NCBI GenBank assembly: GCA_031384695.1
Contig: JANNAV010000015.1
Location: forward strand, 1 to 15,617
Length of the DNA stretch: 15,617 bases
Direction of reading: 5' to 3'
DNA from: JANNAV01 sp031384695
GTDB taxonomy: Bacteria; Pseudomonadota; Alphaproteobacteria; Rhodobacterales; Rhodobacteraceae
This document shows, piece by piece, positions 7,191-13,913 of the stretch. A program made the position numbers and the translations under genes. Numbering within the stretch: position 1 is the first letter of the stretch; each line of letters begins with the position of its first letter. The notes under the pieces were generated by a model that did not search any database, was not told the DNA's origin, and saw nothing but the letters and a program-made list of their open reading frames with translations.

Positions 7191-7952
7191 ATGGCTGAAC
7201 AACCGATTGCCATTCGGGTTGAGGGGCTTAAAAAGTCTTTCGGCTCGCATGAGGTGCTGAAGGGCGTATCGCTGACCGCGCGCGAGGGCGATGTGGTGGC
7301 GATCATCGGCGGTTCCGGTTCGGGCAAATCGACCATGCTGCGCTGTATCAACTTTCTGGAAACCCCCTCGGGTGGCAGCATCGAGATCGGTGGCGAAAAG
7401 GTCGAGATGCGCAGCGATGGCGTGCCCTCGAACCGCAAACAGATCGAGCGGTTGCGCCAGAGCCTTGGCATGGTGTTTCAAAGCTTCAATCTGTGGACCC
7501 ACAAGACGGTGCTGGAAAATCTGGTTGAAGTGCCGGTGCAGGTGATGAAGGTGCCGCGCGATGTGGCTGATCGGCGGGCGCGCACGCTGTTGGCGCGGGT
7601 GGGTCTGGCCGAAAAACAGGGTGCCTATCCCGCCTTCATGTCAGGCGGTCAGCAGCAACGCGCGGCCATCGCGCGGGCGCTGTGCATGGAGCCGCGCGCG
7701 ATGCTGTTTGACGAGCCTACCTCGGCGCTGGACCCGGAACTGGTGGGCGAAGTGTTGCAGGTGATCAAGGGCCTGGCCGATGAAGGCCGCACCATGGTGC
7801 TGGTGACGCATGAGATGAAATTTGCCCGCGAGGTGGCAACGCACGTCATCTATCTGGTGAATGGCGTGATTGAGGAGGAAGGCCCGCCGGAACAATTGTT
7901 CGGGGCCCCCAAATCGGAACGTCTGAAGCAGTTCCTGAAATCCGTGAGTTAA
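7191..7952 (+). CDS. Polar amino acid ABC importer, ATP-binding subunit (HisP/GlnQ/OccP type)
   Basis: A 253-residue cytoplasmic ATPase powering uptake by the three genes that follow. Seen: Walker A GGSGSGKST (40-48), Q-loop at Q97 (MVFQSFNLW), signature MSGGQQQRAAIARAL (150-164), Walker B MLFDEPTSALD (171-181) and H-loop H207 (VTHEM). The MVFQSFNLWTHKTVLEN segment and the overall length are those of the polar amino acid (PAAT) family, with the octopine/nopaline/histidine-type ATPases as nearest known relatives. The ATG at 7191 follows GGGGATGAAGT, a weak ribosome-binding site. The order ATPase, binding protein, permease, permease is the one known from the occ/noc operons of Agrobacterium, but the substrate here cannot be read; basic or other polar amino acids are the likely range. 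Confidence 0.95.
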   Translation: MAEQPIAIRVEGLKKSFGSHEVLKGVSLTAREGDVVAIIGGSGSGKSTMLRCINFLETPSGGSIEIGGEKVEMRSDGVPSNRKQIERLRQSLGMVFQSFNLWTHKTVLENLVEVPVQVMKVPRDVADRRARTLLARVGLAEKQGAYPAFMSGGQQQRAAIARALCMEPRAMLFDEPTSALDPELVGEVLQVIKGLADEGRTMVLVTHEMKFAREVATHVIYLVNGVIEEEGPPEQLFGAPKSERLKQFLKSVS

Positions 7953-7958
7953 TCACGG
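7942..7958 (+). other. Hairpin across the ATPase stop codon, before the binding-protein gene
   Basis: CCGTGA (7942-7947) and TCACGG (7953-7958) pair perfectly around GTTAA; the TAA is the ATPase stop. It sits in the 32-base gap before the binding-protein gene. Intercistronic hairpins next to binding-protein genes often stabilise the mRNA segment so that more binding protein than ATPase is made; that use here is inference. Confidence 0.4.
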
Positions 7959-7984
7959 TAGCGAAAACAACAGAGAGGACTACC

Positions 7985-8752
7985 ATGAAGAAAATAGCTC
8001 TTGTCGCCGCAATGGCGCTGACCTTCGGTTCCGCCGCTTTGGCCGAACCGCTGAAAATCGGCATCGCCGCGGAACCCTATCCGCCCTTCGCCTCGCCCGA
8101 TGCGGCGGGCAACTGGGTGGGTTGGGAGGTTGATTTCATCAATGCCGTCTGTGCGGCGGGCGAGATGGAATGCGTGGTGACCCCCGTGGCATGGGAAGGC
8201 ATCATCCCGTCGCTGACCGGCGGGCAGATTGACGCCATCATGGCCTCGATGACGATCACCGAAGAGCGGATGCAGACCATCGATTTCTCGGACAAGTATT
8301 ACAACACCCCCAGCGTGATTGTCGCCACCAAAGGCGCAGGCATGACCCCTGACGCCGCCGGCATGGCAGGCAAGATCATCGGCGTGCAGGTGTCGACGAT
8401 CCACGAAGCCTATGCCCAGGCCCATTTCCCCGGTGCCGCCGAGATCAAGACCTACCAGACAACGGACGAGGGGTTCCAGGATCTGGCGGCGGGCCGCATT
8501 GACGCCAGCCAGGCCGACAGCATCGCCATCGACGCCTTCCTGGCCTCAGACGCGGGCAAGGCGTGCTGTGAACTTATCGGCATGGTCGAGGACGACCCGG
8601 TAATCCTGGGTGCCGGGGTGGGCGTCGGCCTGCGCAAGGGCGAGGATGACCTGAAAGCCAAGTTCAACGCGGCCATCGCCAAGGTGATCGCCGATGGCAC
8701 CTATGACAGCCTCTCGAAGCCCTACTTCGCTTCGTCGATCTACGGCGGCTAA
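7985..8752 (+). CDS. Periplasmic amino acid-binding protein of the ABC importer (HisJ/LAO type)
   Basis: A 255-residue secreted solute-binding protein. A Sec signal peptide is clear: MKKIALVAAMALTFGSAALA with cleavage after A20 (ALA|EP). The mature protein starts with EPLKIGIAAEPYPPF, the family opening. Seen: R95 in MTITEERMQTIDFS, which corresponds to the arginine that holds the substrate carboxylate in LAO/HisJ; the pair C56/C63, with the spacing of the conserved disulfide in those proteins; and the hinge/aspartate segment GRIDASQADSIA. A second cysteine pair, CC at 194-195, is also present. GAGAGGA at 7973-7979 is a strong ribosome-binding site five bases before the ATG, fitting high expression. 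It sits 32 bases after the ATPase stop and five before the first permease start. The substrate is probably a basic or polar amino acid or an opine-like compound; not resolved. Confidence 0.95.
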   Translation: MKKIALVAAMALTFGSAALAEPLKIGIAAEPYPPFASPDAAGNWVGWEVDFINAVCAAGEMECVVTPVAWEGIIPSLTGGQIDAIMASMTITEERMQTIDFSDKYYNTPSVIVATKGAGMTPDAAGMAGKIIGVQVSTIHEAYAQAHFPGAAEIKTYQTTDEGFQDLAAGRIDASQADSIAIDAFLASDAGKACCELIGMVEDDPVILGAGVGVGLRKGEDDLKAKFNAAIAKVIADGTYDSLSKPYFASSIYGG

Positions 8753-8757
8753 GCCGG

Positions 8758-9510
8758 GTGCTGGCAATGCTTTCGCCTTTATCCGCAGCCTCGGCGTTCG
8801 AGTTGCTGGCATGGTCGCCCCCCGGTTGGGGGGCAACGCTGGTCTACGGGCTGTGGAACACCATCATCATCGCGCTTGGCGCCTATGCGCTGGGCCTGTT
8901 GATCGGGGTGGCGGGAGCATTCGGCAAACTTTACGGCGGGCCGGTGACGAAAGACCTGCTCGCCGTTTACACCACATTGGTGCGGGCGGTGCCGGAACTG
9001 GTGCTGCTGTTGCTGATCACCTTTGCCGCCAAGGATGCGATCAACGCGGTCCTGTCGTCCTATGGCTATGCGCCGATCGACTTTTCGGGCGTGGTGGCGG
9101 GGATCGTGGTTCTGGGCGTGGTGCAGGGGGCCTATTCCACCGAGGTGCTGCGCGGCGCCATTCTTTCGGTGCCGGCGGGCCAGATCGAGGCCGGCCGCGC
9201 GATGGGCATGTCGCCGGTGAAGATTGCCCAGCGTATCACCTTGCCGCTGATGACATCGGCGGCGGTGCCGGGGCTTGCCAACCTGTGGCTGACCTGCACC
9301 AAGGACACGGCTTTGCTGGCGGTGATCGGGTTTATCGAACTGACCAAGCAAACCTCGCTGGCGGCGGGCACCACCAAATCCTTCCTGACCTTTTATCTCG
9401 CGGCGGGGGCGTTGTATCTGATCCTGTCGCTGGTGTCGGGGGTGCTGTTCGGGCGGATCGAGACATGGGCGCGGCGCGGGCAGCGCAACGTCGAAGGGGG
9501 CGGCATATGA
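8758..9510 (+). CDS. Amino acid ABC importer permease, HisQ-like
   Basis: A 250-residue inner-membrane protein with about five hydrophobic segments, one half of the channel of the polar amino acid importer. Seen: N-terminal WGATLVYGLWNTIIIALGAY, then VRAVPELVLLLLI, and the EAA loop IEAGRAMGMSPVKIAQRITLP that contacts the ATPase, followed by PGLANLWLTCTKDTALLAVIGF. The start is either the GTG at 8758, five bases after the binding-protein stop, or the ATG at 8767; both lack a good ribosome-binding site, so translation may depend on the upstream gene. Its TGA (9508-9510) overlaps the ATG of the next permease in an ATGA, which implies translational coupling. Confidence 0.93.
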   Translation: MLAMLSPLSAASAFELLAWSPPGWGATLVYGLWNTIIIALGAYALGLLIGVAGAFGKLYGGPVTKDLLAVYTTLVRAVPELVLLLLITFAAKDAINAVLSSYGYAPIDFSGVVAGIVVLGVVQGAYSTEVLRGAILSVPAGQIEAGRAMGMSPVKIAQRITLPLMTSAAVPGLANLWLTCTKDTALLAVIGFIELTKQTSLAAGTTKSFLTFYLAAGALYLILSLVSGVLFGRIETWARRGQRNVEGGGI

Positions 9511-10277
9511 AGGATTTCTTCAAGCCGCGCCGCATCGTGATGATCGGGCTGGCGCTGGCGGTGGTGGTGCTGTGCGCCATCAAACTGAACTGGACATGGC
9601 TGCCGGATTATCTGGACCGCGTGCCGCTGGCGATCTGGCGGACGGTCTGGCTGACGGTGGTGACGATGATTCTGGGCATGCTGCTGGCCATTCCTTTGGG
9701 GTTGGCGCAGGCGGTGGGGCCTGCATATCTGGCCATTCCGGCGCGGATTTACTGCTCGATCATTCGTGGCACGCCGTTGTTGTTGCAGTTGTGGCTGCTG
9801 TATTACGGGTTGGGTTCGGTGTTCGCGCAGTTCCCGGAAATCCGTGAAAGCTTTATGTGGCCGATCCTGCGGCAGGCCTGGCCCTACGCGGTGCTGGCGC
9901 TGACGCTGAGCGTTGCGGGCTATGAGGGCGAGGTGATGCGCGGCGCGTTCAAGGGCGTGCCGGGCGGCCAGTTGGAGGCGGCCCGCGCCATGGGCATGCC
10001 GCGCTTCACCATTTTCCGCCGGATATGGTTGCCGCAAGCCTTGCACCGGGTGTTGCCAACAATTGGCGGCGAGACGGTGTTGCAAATGAAATCAACGCCT
10101 TTGGTGGCAACGATCACGGTGGTGGATATCTATTCGCTGTCGAAGCGGGTGACGCAGGATACCTTTGTGGTCTACGAGCCGCTGTTGCTGCTGGCGGTGG
10201 TGTATATGATCATGGCGGGGCTGATCGTGCTGCTGTTCCGCTGGTTTGAAAGCCGGATCCCGTCGCGCACGGCGTGA
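9507..10277 (+). CDS. Amino acid ABC importer permease, HisM-like
   Basis: A 256-residue inner-membrane protein, the second half of the importer channel. Seen: TLSVAGYEGEVMRGAFKGV followed by the EAA loop LEAARAMGMPRFTIFRRIWLP, and the early IIRGTPLLLQLWLLYYGLG segment that is highly typical of this family. The reading frame continues upstream to 8694 in another frame of the first permease; the true start is the ATG at 9507, chosen because it overlaps the upstream stop (ATGA), has GAAGGGGG (9493-9500) in front, and gives the family length. The gene ends three bases before the converging epimerase/sugar transferase gene, leaving no room for a separate terminator; the two transcripts probably overlap. 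Confidence 0.94.
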   Translation: MKDFFKPRRIVMIGLALAVVVLCAIKLNWTWLPDYLDRVPLAIWRTVWLTVVTMILGMLLAIPLGLAQAVGPAYLAIPARIYCSIIRGTPLLLQLWLLYYGLGSVFAQFPEIRESFMWPILRQAWPYAVLALTLSVAGYEGEVMRGAFKGVPGGQLEAARAMGMPRFTIFRRIWLPQALHRVLPTIGGETVLQMKSTPLVATITVVDIYSLSKRVTQDTFVVYEPLLLLAVVYMIMAGLIVLLFRWFESRIPSRTA

Positions 10278-10280
10278 AGT

Positions 10281-11459
10281 TCAGGATTTGGGCGGGCGCA
10301 GGGTGGCCGCGATGATCTTCACATCCAGCACCAGCCCGCGCAGGGATTTGTAGCGGGCGTCGCGCTGGGCCAAGATCACCGGATCGCGCATGTCGATGCC
10401 CTGCACCTGTGCAAGGCCACTGATGCCGGGTTTCAGCGCCAGCACCCCGCGCGCGCGGCGCTCAGTGATAAGGGCGGTTTGCACCGGCAGGCAGGGGCGG
10501 GGGCCGATCAGGCTCATCTGGTTGCGCGCGATGTTCCAGATCTGCGGCAACTCGTCCAGCTTGGTCCGGCGCAGGGTGTGGCCAAGCCGGGTGACGGCAC
10601 CCGGGGGGGCATCATGGGTGCCCACCTCGACCGTGCCGGTTTTCATGCTGCGGAATTTGTAGCAGGTGAAGGGCTGCCCGCCGCGCCCGATGCGGGTTTG
10701 CGCGAATAGCCCCGGCCCCGGTGATTGCAGTTTCACCAGCGCCCAGATCAGCAGCAGCGCCCAGCCCAGCAAGATCGCCACCGCCGCCACGAACAACAGG
10801 TCGATCAGGCGTTTGGCGGCGCGGAAGATCAGGTTATCGTCCTGATCATCGGCCAGAATGATCTCGTCCGCCGTATCGGGCAGGGGGCGCAGCAGGGTTT
10901 CCGCAAGGTGGCGGATGTGGAGCGTGGGTTTCAGCGCCGCAAACGGGCGGAACAGCGCCTTGGCCACGGGCAGCGGCAGGCGGTTCAGCCAGTTCAGCCT
11001 GCCTGCCCAATGGTCGCCGTAGACCAGCGGCAGGTAAAGCGTGGTCACGCGGATGCCGGGCAATGCGGCAAGCTGCGCCGCTGCCGCGCGTTTGCTGCTG
11101 GCATAGGCCGAGGTGTTGCGCGGATCGAGGGCGTGGATCGACGAGACGTTGATAAACTGCGCGATACCAAGGGTTTGCGCGGTTTCGGCCAGCGCGAGTG
11201 TCAGATCGACGTTGACCGCGTGAACCTGTGCAGGGGGCAGCCTTGCGTTGGAATTGACGACCGCGAGGTGCAGGAATGCGGTACAGCCCTGACCATACTG
11301 CGCGAAATCATCATAGCCGCAGGCGCGATGCCTGGGGAAAGCTTGGGCCAATTTCACCGGATCGCGGCCCAGCAGCAGCAGATCGGCCCCCGCCGCCGCC
11401 AACAACGGCACCAGCATCCGGCCCACAAAACCGGACGCGCCGGAAACCGCAATCTTCAT
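10281..11459 (-). CDS. Hybrid NDP-sugar epimerase / undecaprenyl-phosphate sugar transferase
   Basis: A 392-residue fusion of two glycan enzymes. Residues 1 to about 205 are an extended SDR (NDP-sugar epimerase/dehydratase) with the NAD loop GASGFVG (7-13), the serine in NVSSIHALD (106-107) and the YxxxK pair Y119/K123. Residues about 213-392 are a monotopic phosphoglycosyltransferase (bacterial sugar transferase, PglC/WcaJ C-domain type): membrane-entry helix 217-243, KFRSM (268-272), the catalytic D302-E303 in TKLDELPQIWNI, MSLIGPRP and KPGISGLAQVQG. It would modify a nucleotide sugar and transfer the sugar phosphate to undecaprenyl phosphate, starting a surface glycan. Both active sites look intact. 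The ATG at 11459 lacks a clear ribosome-binding site; a GTG at 11471 is an alternative. It is 59 bases downstream of the next gene, same strand. Public annotation knows such hybrids, so the type is rare rather than new. Confidence 0.93.
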   Translation of the reverse strand: MKIAVSGASGFVGRMLVPLLAAAGADLLLLGRDPVKLAQAFPRHRACGYDDFAQYGQGCTAFLHLAVVNSNARLPPAQVHAVNVDLTLALAETAQTLGIAQFINVSSIHALDPRNTSAYASSKRAAAAQLAALPGIRVTTLYLPLVYGDHWAGRLNWLNRLPLPVAKALFRPFAALKPTLHIRHLAETLLRPLPDTADEIILADDQDDNLIFRAAKRLIDLLFVAAVAILLGWALLLIWALVKLQSPGPGLFAQTRIGRGGQPFTCYKFRSMKTGTVEVGTHDAPPGAVTRLGHTLRRTKLDELPQIWNIARNQMSLIGPRPCLPVQTALITERRARGVLALKPGISGLAQVQGIDMRDPVILAQRDARYKSLRGLVLDVKIIAATLRPPKS

Positions 11460-11518
11460 CCGTAGGCCCACCCGCAAACGCTTGCTGGCACCTGCGCCGA
11501 GTTGGATTTCAATGTCAA

Positions 11519-12502
11519 TCAGGCTTCGGGTGCGGTTGCCTGCGGTTGCGGCGCAAGGCTGGCCAGACGCTTGGCGAACTCGGGCGCGCGCAGACGGTGC
11601 ACCACGCTGCGGCAGATCATCGCCACTTGCGCGGGGCGGTTCGCGGTGGTGGCGATTTGCAGCATGTGGCGCAGATAGGGGCCGTAATCGCGGCGTTTGC
11701 GCCAGGCTTTGGCAAAACGCAGCCCATCCAGCCGGGCGCGCATGGCGTCTTCGATCAGGTCGGGCAGCAGGCCCAGATTGCCCAGCACCCATTCCAGCCG
11801 GTCGCCCGCGTGGCGCGCGCGCAGGCGGGTGATATGGGGCGCACGAAACAGGGACGCGTGCATCGCATCCTCGCGTTCGGCCGGATCGTGCAGGATCACC
11901 ACCCGGCCCGCACCTTCAAGCATATCAGGGGCATAGCCGTAGCGGCTGGTGAAATCGAGCTTGCGGGCGGCGCGGGCGCGGCCATCCCAACCGGCCTCGG
12001 CAGGGGCCAGAGTGGCGCGGGGTTGCAGCGCCAGAACCTGCGCGCCGGGGGCGGTTACCGCAAAGGCGCAGGCGGCATAGCCACCCATCCCCGCGCCATA
12101 AAACAGCACGCGCTTGAAGCCATCAAAGAAGGCATCATCGACCAGCCGGTCAAAATAGGCCCAAACCGCAAGGTCGCGGTACCAGGTTTCGCCATTGGCG
12201 ATGATGCACAGATGCGACCAGCCATGCGAGGCGGCGATATCATGCGCCAGCGGCATCTGGCCGGGCCGCGCGCGCGCCTGTGCCAGCGTCTCGAAGCTGA
12301 CCATCAGGGTGGTGCCGTCATCGACGAAAAACGCCCAGTGATCGGGGCCAAGCGGCTCTATCCTGCCCTCTTCGGCGGCGATTTCGCCGAGCGCCGCCAG
12401 CCAGCTTGCGGTATCGGTGGCGGCTGAGGCATCGGTTGGGATCGCATGCGTCGGGGTGTTTTTCGACGGGGCGTTTTTCGACGGGGCCAGCAGATCGGAC
12501 AT
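11519..12502 (-). CDS. Uncharacterised protein with an alpha/beta-hydrolase-like elbow lacking the serine
   Basis: A 327-residue soluble protein between two glycan genes. I recall similar Rhodobacterales proteins being labelled phosphoadenosine phosphosulfate reductase, but none of that family's motifs (such as the C-terminal ECGLH-type site) is visible. What is visible is VLFYGAGMGGYAACAFAVTA (133-152), placed and spaced like the nucleophile elbow GxSxGG of alpha/beta hydrolases, with glycine where serine should be. An acid candidate D206 (VVILHDP) and later histidines (215, 223, 231) follow. The TWYRDLAVWAYFDRLVDDAF segment and C-terminal basic helices are unexplained. The ATG at 12502 is chosen over upstream starts, which run into the next gene. 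The start of the protein carries a duplicated 15-bp unit (APSKNAPSKN). A role in glycan modification or export is inferred from neighbours only. Confidence 0.75.
   Translation of the reverse strand: MSDLLAPSKNAPSKNTPTHAIPTDASAATDTASWLAALGEIAAEEGRIEPLGPDHWAFFVDDGTTLMVSFETLAQARARPGQMPLAHDIAASHGWSHLCIIANGETWYRDLAVWAYFDRLVDDAFFDGFKRVLFYGAGMGGYAACAFAVTAPGAQVLALQPRATLAPAEAGWDGRARAARKLDFTSRYGYAPDMLEGAGRVVILHDPAEREDAMHASLFRAPHITRLRARHAGDRLEWVLGNLGLLPDLIEDAMRARLDGLRFAKAWRKRRDYGPYLRHMLQIATTANRPAQVAMICRSVVHRLRAPEFAKRLASLAPQPQATAPEA
12458..12487. repeat. Two identical 15-bp tandem units (APSKN twice)
   Basis: GTTTTTCGACGGGGC occurs at 12458-12472 and again at 12473-12487 with no mismatch. It encodes the repeated pentapeptide APSKN on the minus strand near the N-terminus of the protein starting at 12502. 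Being a multiple of three, a change in copy number keeps the frame. Confidence 0.85.
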
Positions 12503-12545
12503 TGCAATACTTTCAGACCCTCGGGGCGAGGAATGGGGGTTGCGC

Positions 12546-12566
12546 TTGCGCAGCACTGTCGCGCAA
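12546..12566. promoter_or_regulatory. 6-bp inverted repeat in the 161-base gap between two glycan genes
   Basis: TTGCGC (12546-12551) and GCGCAA (12561-12566) pair perfectly around AGCACTGTC, in the 161-base gap between the glycosyltransferase stop and the next start on the minus strand. It could be an operator or a hairpin that sets relative expression. No confident promoter was found beside it. Confidence 0.3.
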
Positions 12567-12663
12567 TTGCCGATTCTGGGCAAGAAAAGAAGCGGCGCAA
12601 TTTTGGGATAGTTCCCGGCGATTGTTTCAGGCGACCCGGCAAACCGTTGGATTTGCGGCATTT

Positions 12664-13764
12664 TCAGGGTTTTTGCGCGGGCATTCCGGGGCTGCGGTGT
12701 GCCAGGATGCGTTGCGCCTGCTCTGCGGTCAGCGTGTGCGAACCCGGCGTCATCAGCAGGCGTCCAAACAGCGCGCGCCAGGGTTCTTCGGCCATCAAAG
12801 CGGCAAACCGGGCGTGGCGCCACTGCACCGCGGCCTTGTGCAGCGGCCGAAGTACCGGATCGGCGTGCAGGCCGTCGCGCAGATCGCGGCTGTTCAGGGC
12901 GAGGATCGAGCGGTCTTCGACCGCGTTGAAATTACGCTCCACCCAATAGCTCATGTCGAAGGTGGAGGCATCGCGGTTGGCGCGGCCCCGGTCACATTTC
13001 AGCAGGTAATTCTGCATCGTGCCAAGGGCGTAGTGGTTCATCTGCACCAGCGCGTAGTTGTCACGGGTGTAATCCGAGAATATCTGCCCCGCGTGAAAGC
13101 CCGCAGGCAGGGGGCGGCCCGCGCCATCAAACCAGGCCTGCGCAGCGGCCCGTGCCGGATCGGGGCTGCGGGGGCGGTGGACGCCCAGCTTGCGAAAGCT
13201 GCCGTCGTTGCGGAACAGGGTCTTGAAAAGCTGCGCCCGCCATGGCCAGCCAAAGGTGGCGGGGGCGGCTTTGGTGAAGGTTTCGGTGACCGGCTGATCG
13301 GCGGTGTCGATCACACCCGCGTTGCCGAACAGCCGCCATGTCAGGGTGATGGCGGTCGCCCCGGGCAGGGCTGCCAGCAAGGCGGGCAAGGTGCGACCGG
13401 CCAGATGGATATTGACGAACTCGTCAATATCCAGAAACAGGATCCAGTCGGCGCGGTGGGTCAGGGGATGGCTATCGGCGGCCTTCAGGGCGGCCCATTG
13501 GGGGCCTTTATCGCGTGGGCCTTTATCGCGTGGGCCCCTATCGCGTGGGCCTTTGCCGTGCGGGCCTTGATCGTGCGGGCCATCGTTGCGGATATGGGTC
13601 AGCCAGCCCATCGCCGCCAGACGGTCCAGCATCAGATCGGTGCCATCGGTGCAATCGTTGGAAAACACGAGGAAATCAGTAAAACCGGTGGCACGGTGGT
13701 GGGCCAGCCATTCCAGCAGGAAGGCGCCCTCGTTCTTCACGCCCAGTACCGCCAGCGCGCGCAT
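12664..13764 (-). CDS. Glycosyltransferase, family 2-like (GT92/DUF23-related)
   Basis: A 366-residue glycosyltransferase of the Glyco_tranf_2_4 type, expected to use a nucleotide sugar in the cytoplasm. Seen: the N-terminal VKNEGAFLLEWLAHHRATGF, then VFSNDCTDGTDLML, and the metal-binding DxD as LDIDEFVNIH (D112, D114). FRNDGSFRKLGVHRP and MNHYALGTMQNYLLKCDRGRAN are family-like acceptor-side segments. Residues 62-89 are an unusual run of GPxxx pentapeptides (GPHDQ, GPHGK, GPRDR, GPRDK, GPRDK, GPQ) encoded by a 15-bp tandem repeat; relatives that I recall have a single GPxxK-GPQWAALK here. ATG at 13764 with AAGG upstream. It is probably the first gene of the minus-strand glycan set; 149 bases separate it from the divergent MBL gene. 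Donor and acceptor unknown. Confidence 0.88.
   Translation of the reverse strand: MRALAVLGVKNEGAFLLEWLAHHRATGFTDFLVFSNDCTDGTDLMLDRLAAMGWLTHIRNDGPHDQGPHGKGPRDRGPRDKGPRDKGPQWAALKAADSHPLTHRADWILFLDIDEFVNIHLAGRTLPALLAALPGATAITLTWRLFGNAGVIDTADQPVTETFTKAAPATFGWPWRAQLFKTLFRNDGSFRKLGVHRPRSPDPARAAAQAWFDGAGRPLPAGFHAGQIFSDYTRDNYALVQMNHYALGTMQNYLLKCDRGRANRDASTFDMSYWVERNFNAVEDRSILALNSRDLRDGLHADPVLRPLHKAAVQWRHARFAALMAEEPWRALFGRLLMTPGSHTLTAEQAQRILAHRSPGMPAQKP
13502..13576. repeat. Five 15-bp tandem repeats inside the glycosyltransferase gene
   Basis: Units GGGCCTTTATCGCGT at 13502-13516 and 13517-13531 are identical. The next, GGGCCCCTATCGCGT (13532-13546), differs at two bases, and GGGCCTTTGCCGTGC (13547-13561) and GGGCCTTGATCGTGC (13562-13576) are more diverged, with a partial unit at 13577. 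Divergence increases in one direction, as expected if the identical copies arose last. On the minus strand they encode GPxxx pentapeptides between the first beta-alpha units and the DxD motif. Confidence 0.9.
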
Positions 13765-13902
13765 CAGATTTTGCCTTGATCGGGGGGGATCATGCCTGCC
13801 TGTCCGTCGGTTTCACTGCCTTGGCCTAGCACAGAGCGGTGCTGCGGGCAAACCGTGATGGTTGACCGCGGCGCGTGGCAGGGCCAGCATGTGGCAAGTT
13901 TC

Positions 13903-13908
13903 AGGAGG
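13903..13908 (+). promoter_or_regulatory. Ribosome-binding site deciding the MBL start
   Basis: AGGAGG lies five bases before the ATG at 13914. The frame is open to an ATG at 13875, but that start has no such site and would place the AGGAGG inside the coding region, so 13914 is preferred. Confidence 0.85.
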
Positions 13909-13913
13909 CGACG

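Noticed and set aside
8129..8142. TTGATTTCATCAA inside the binding-protein gene
   Set aside because: The gap is three bases, not four, and the site is well inside a coding region.
8694..9506. Upstream extension of the HisM-like permease frame
   Set aside because: Overlaps the HisQ-like gene in another frame; the ATGA overlap and ribosome-binding site at 9507 define the start.
11276..12427. Plus-strand reading frame of 383 codons
   Set aside because: Antisense shadow of the hydrolase-like gene; its residue composition (A, R, G, Q, H) is typical of a shadow frame.
12406..13779. Long plus-strand reading frame (457 codons) opposite the glycan genes
   Set aside because: It is antisense to two genes with clear motifs, has no domain, and is open only because stop codons are rare in GC-rich antisense frames.
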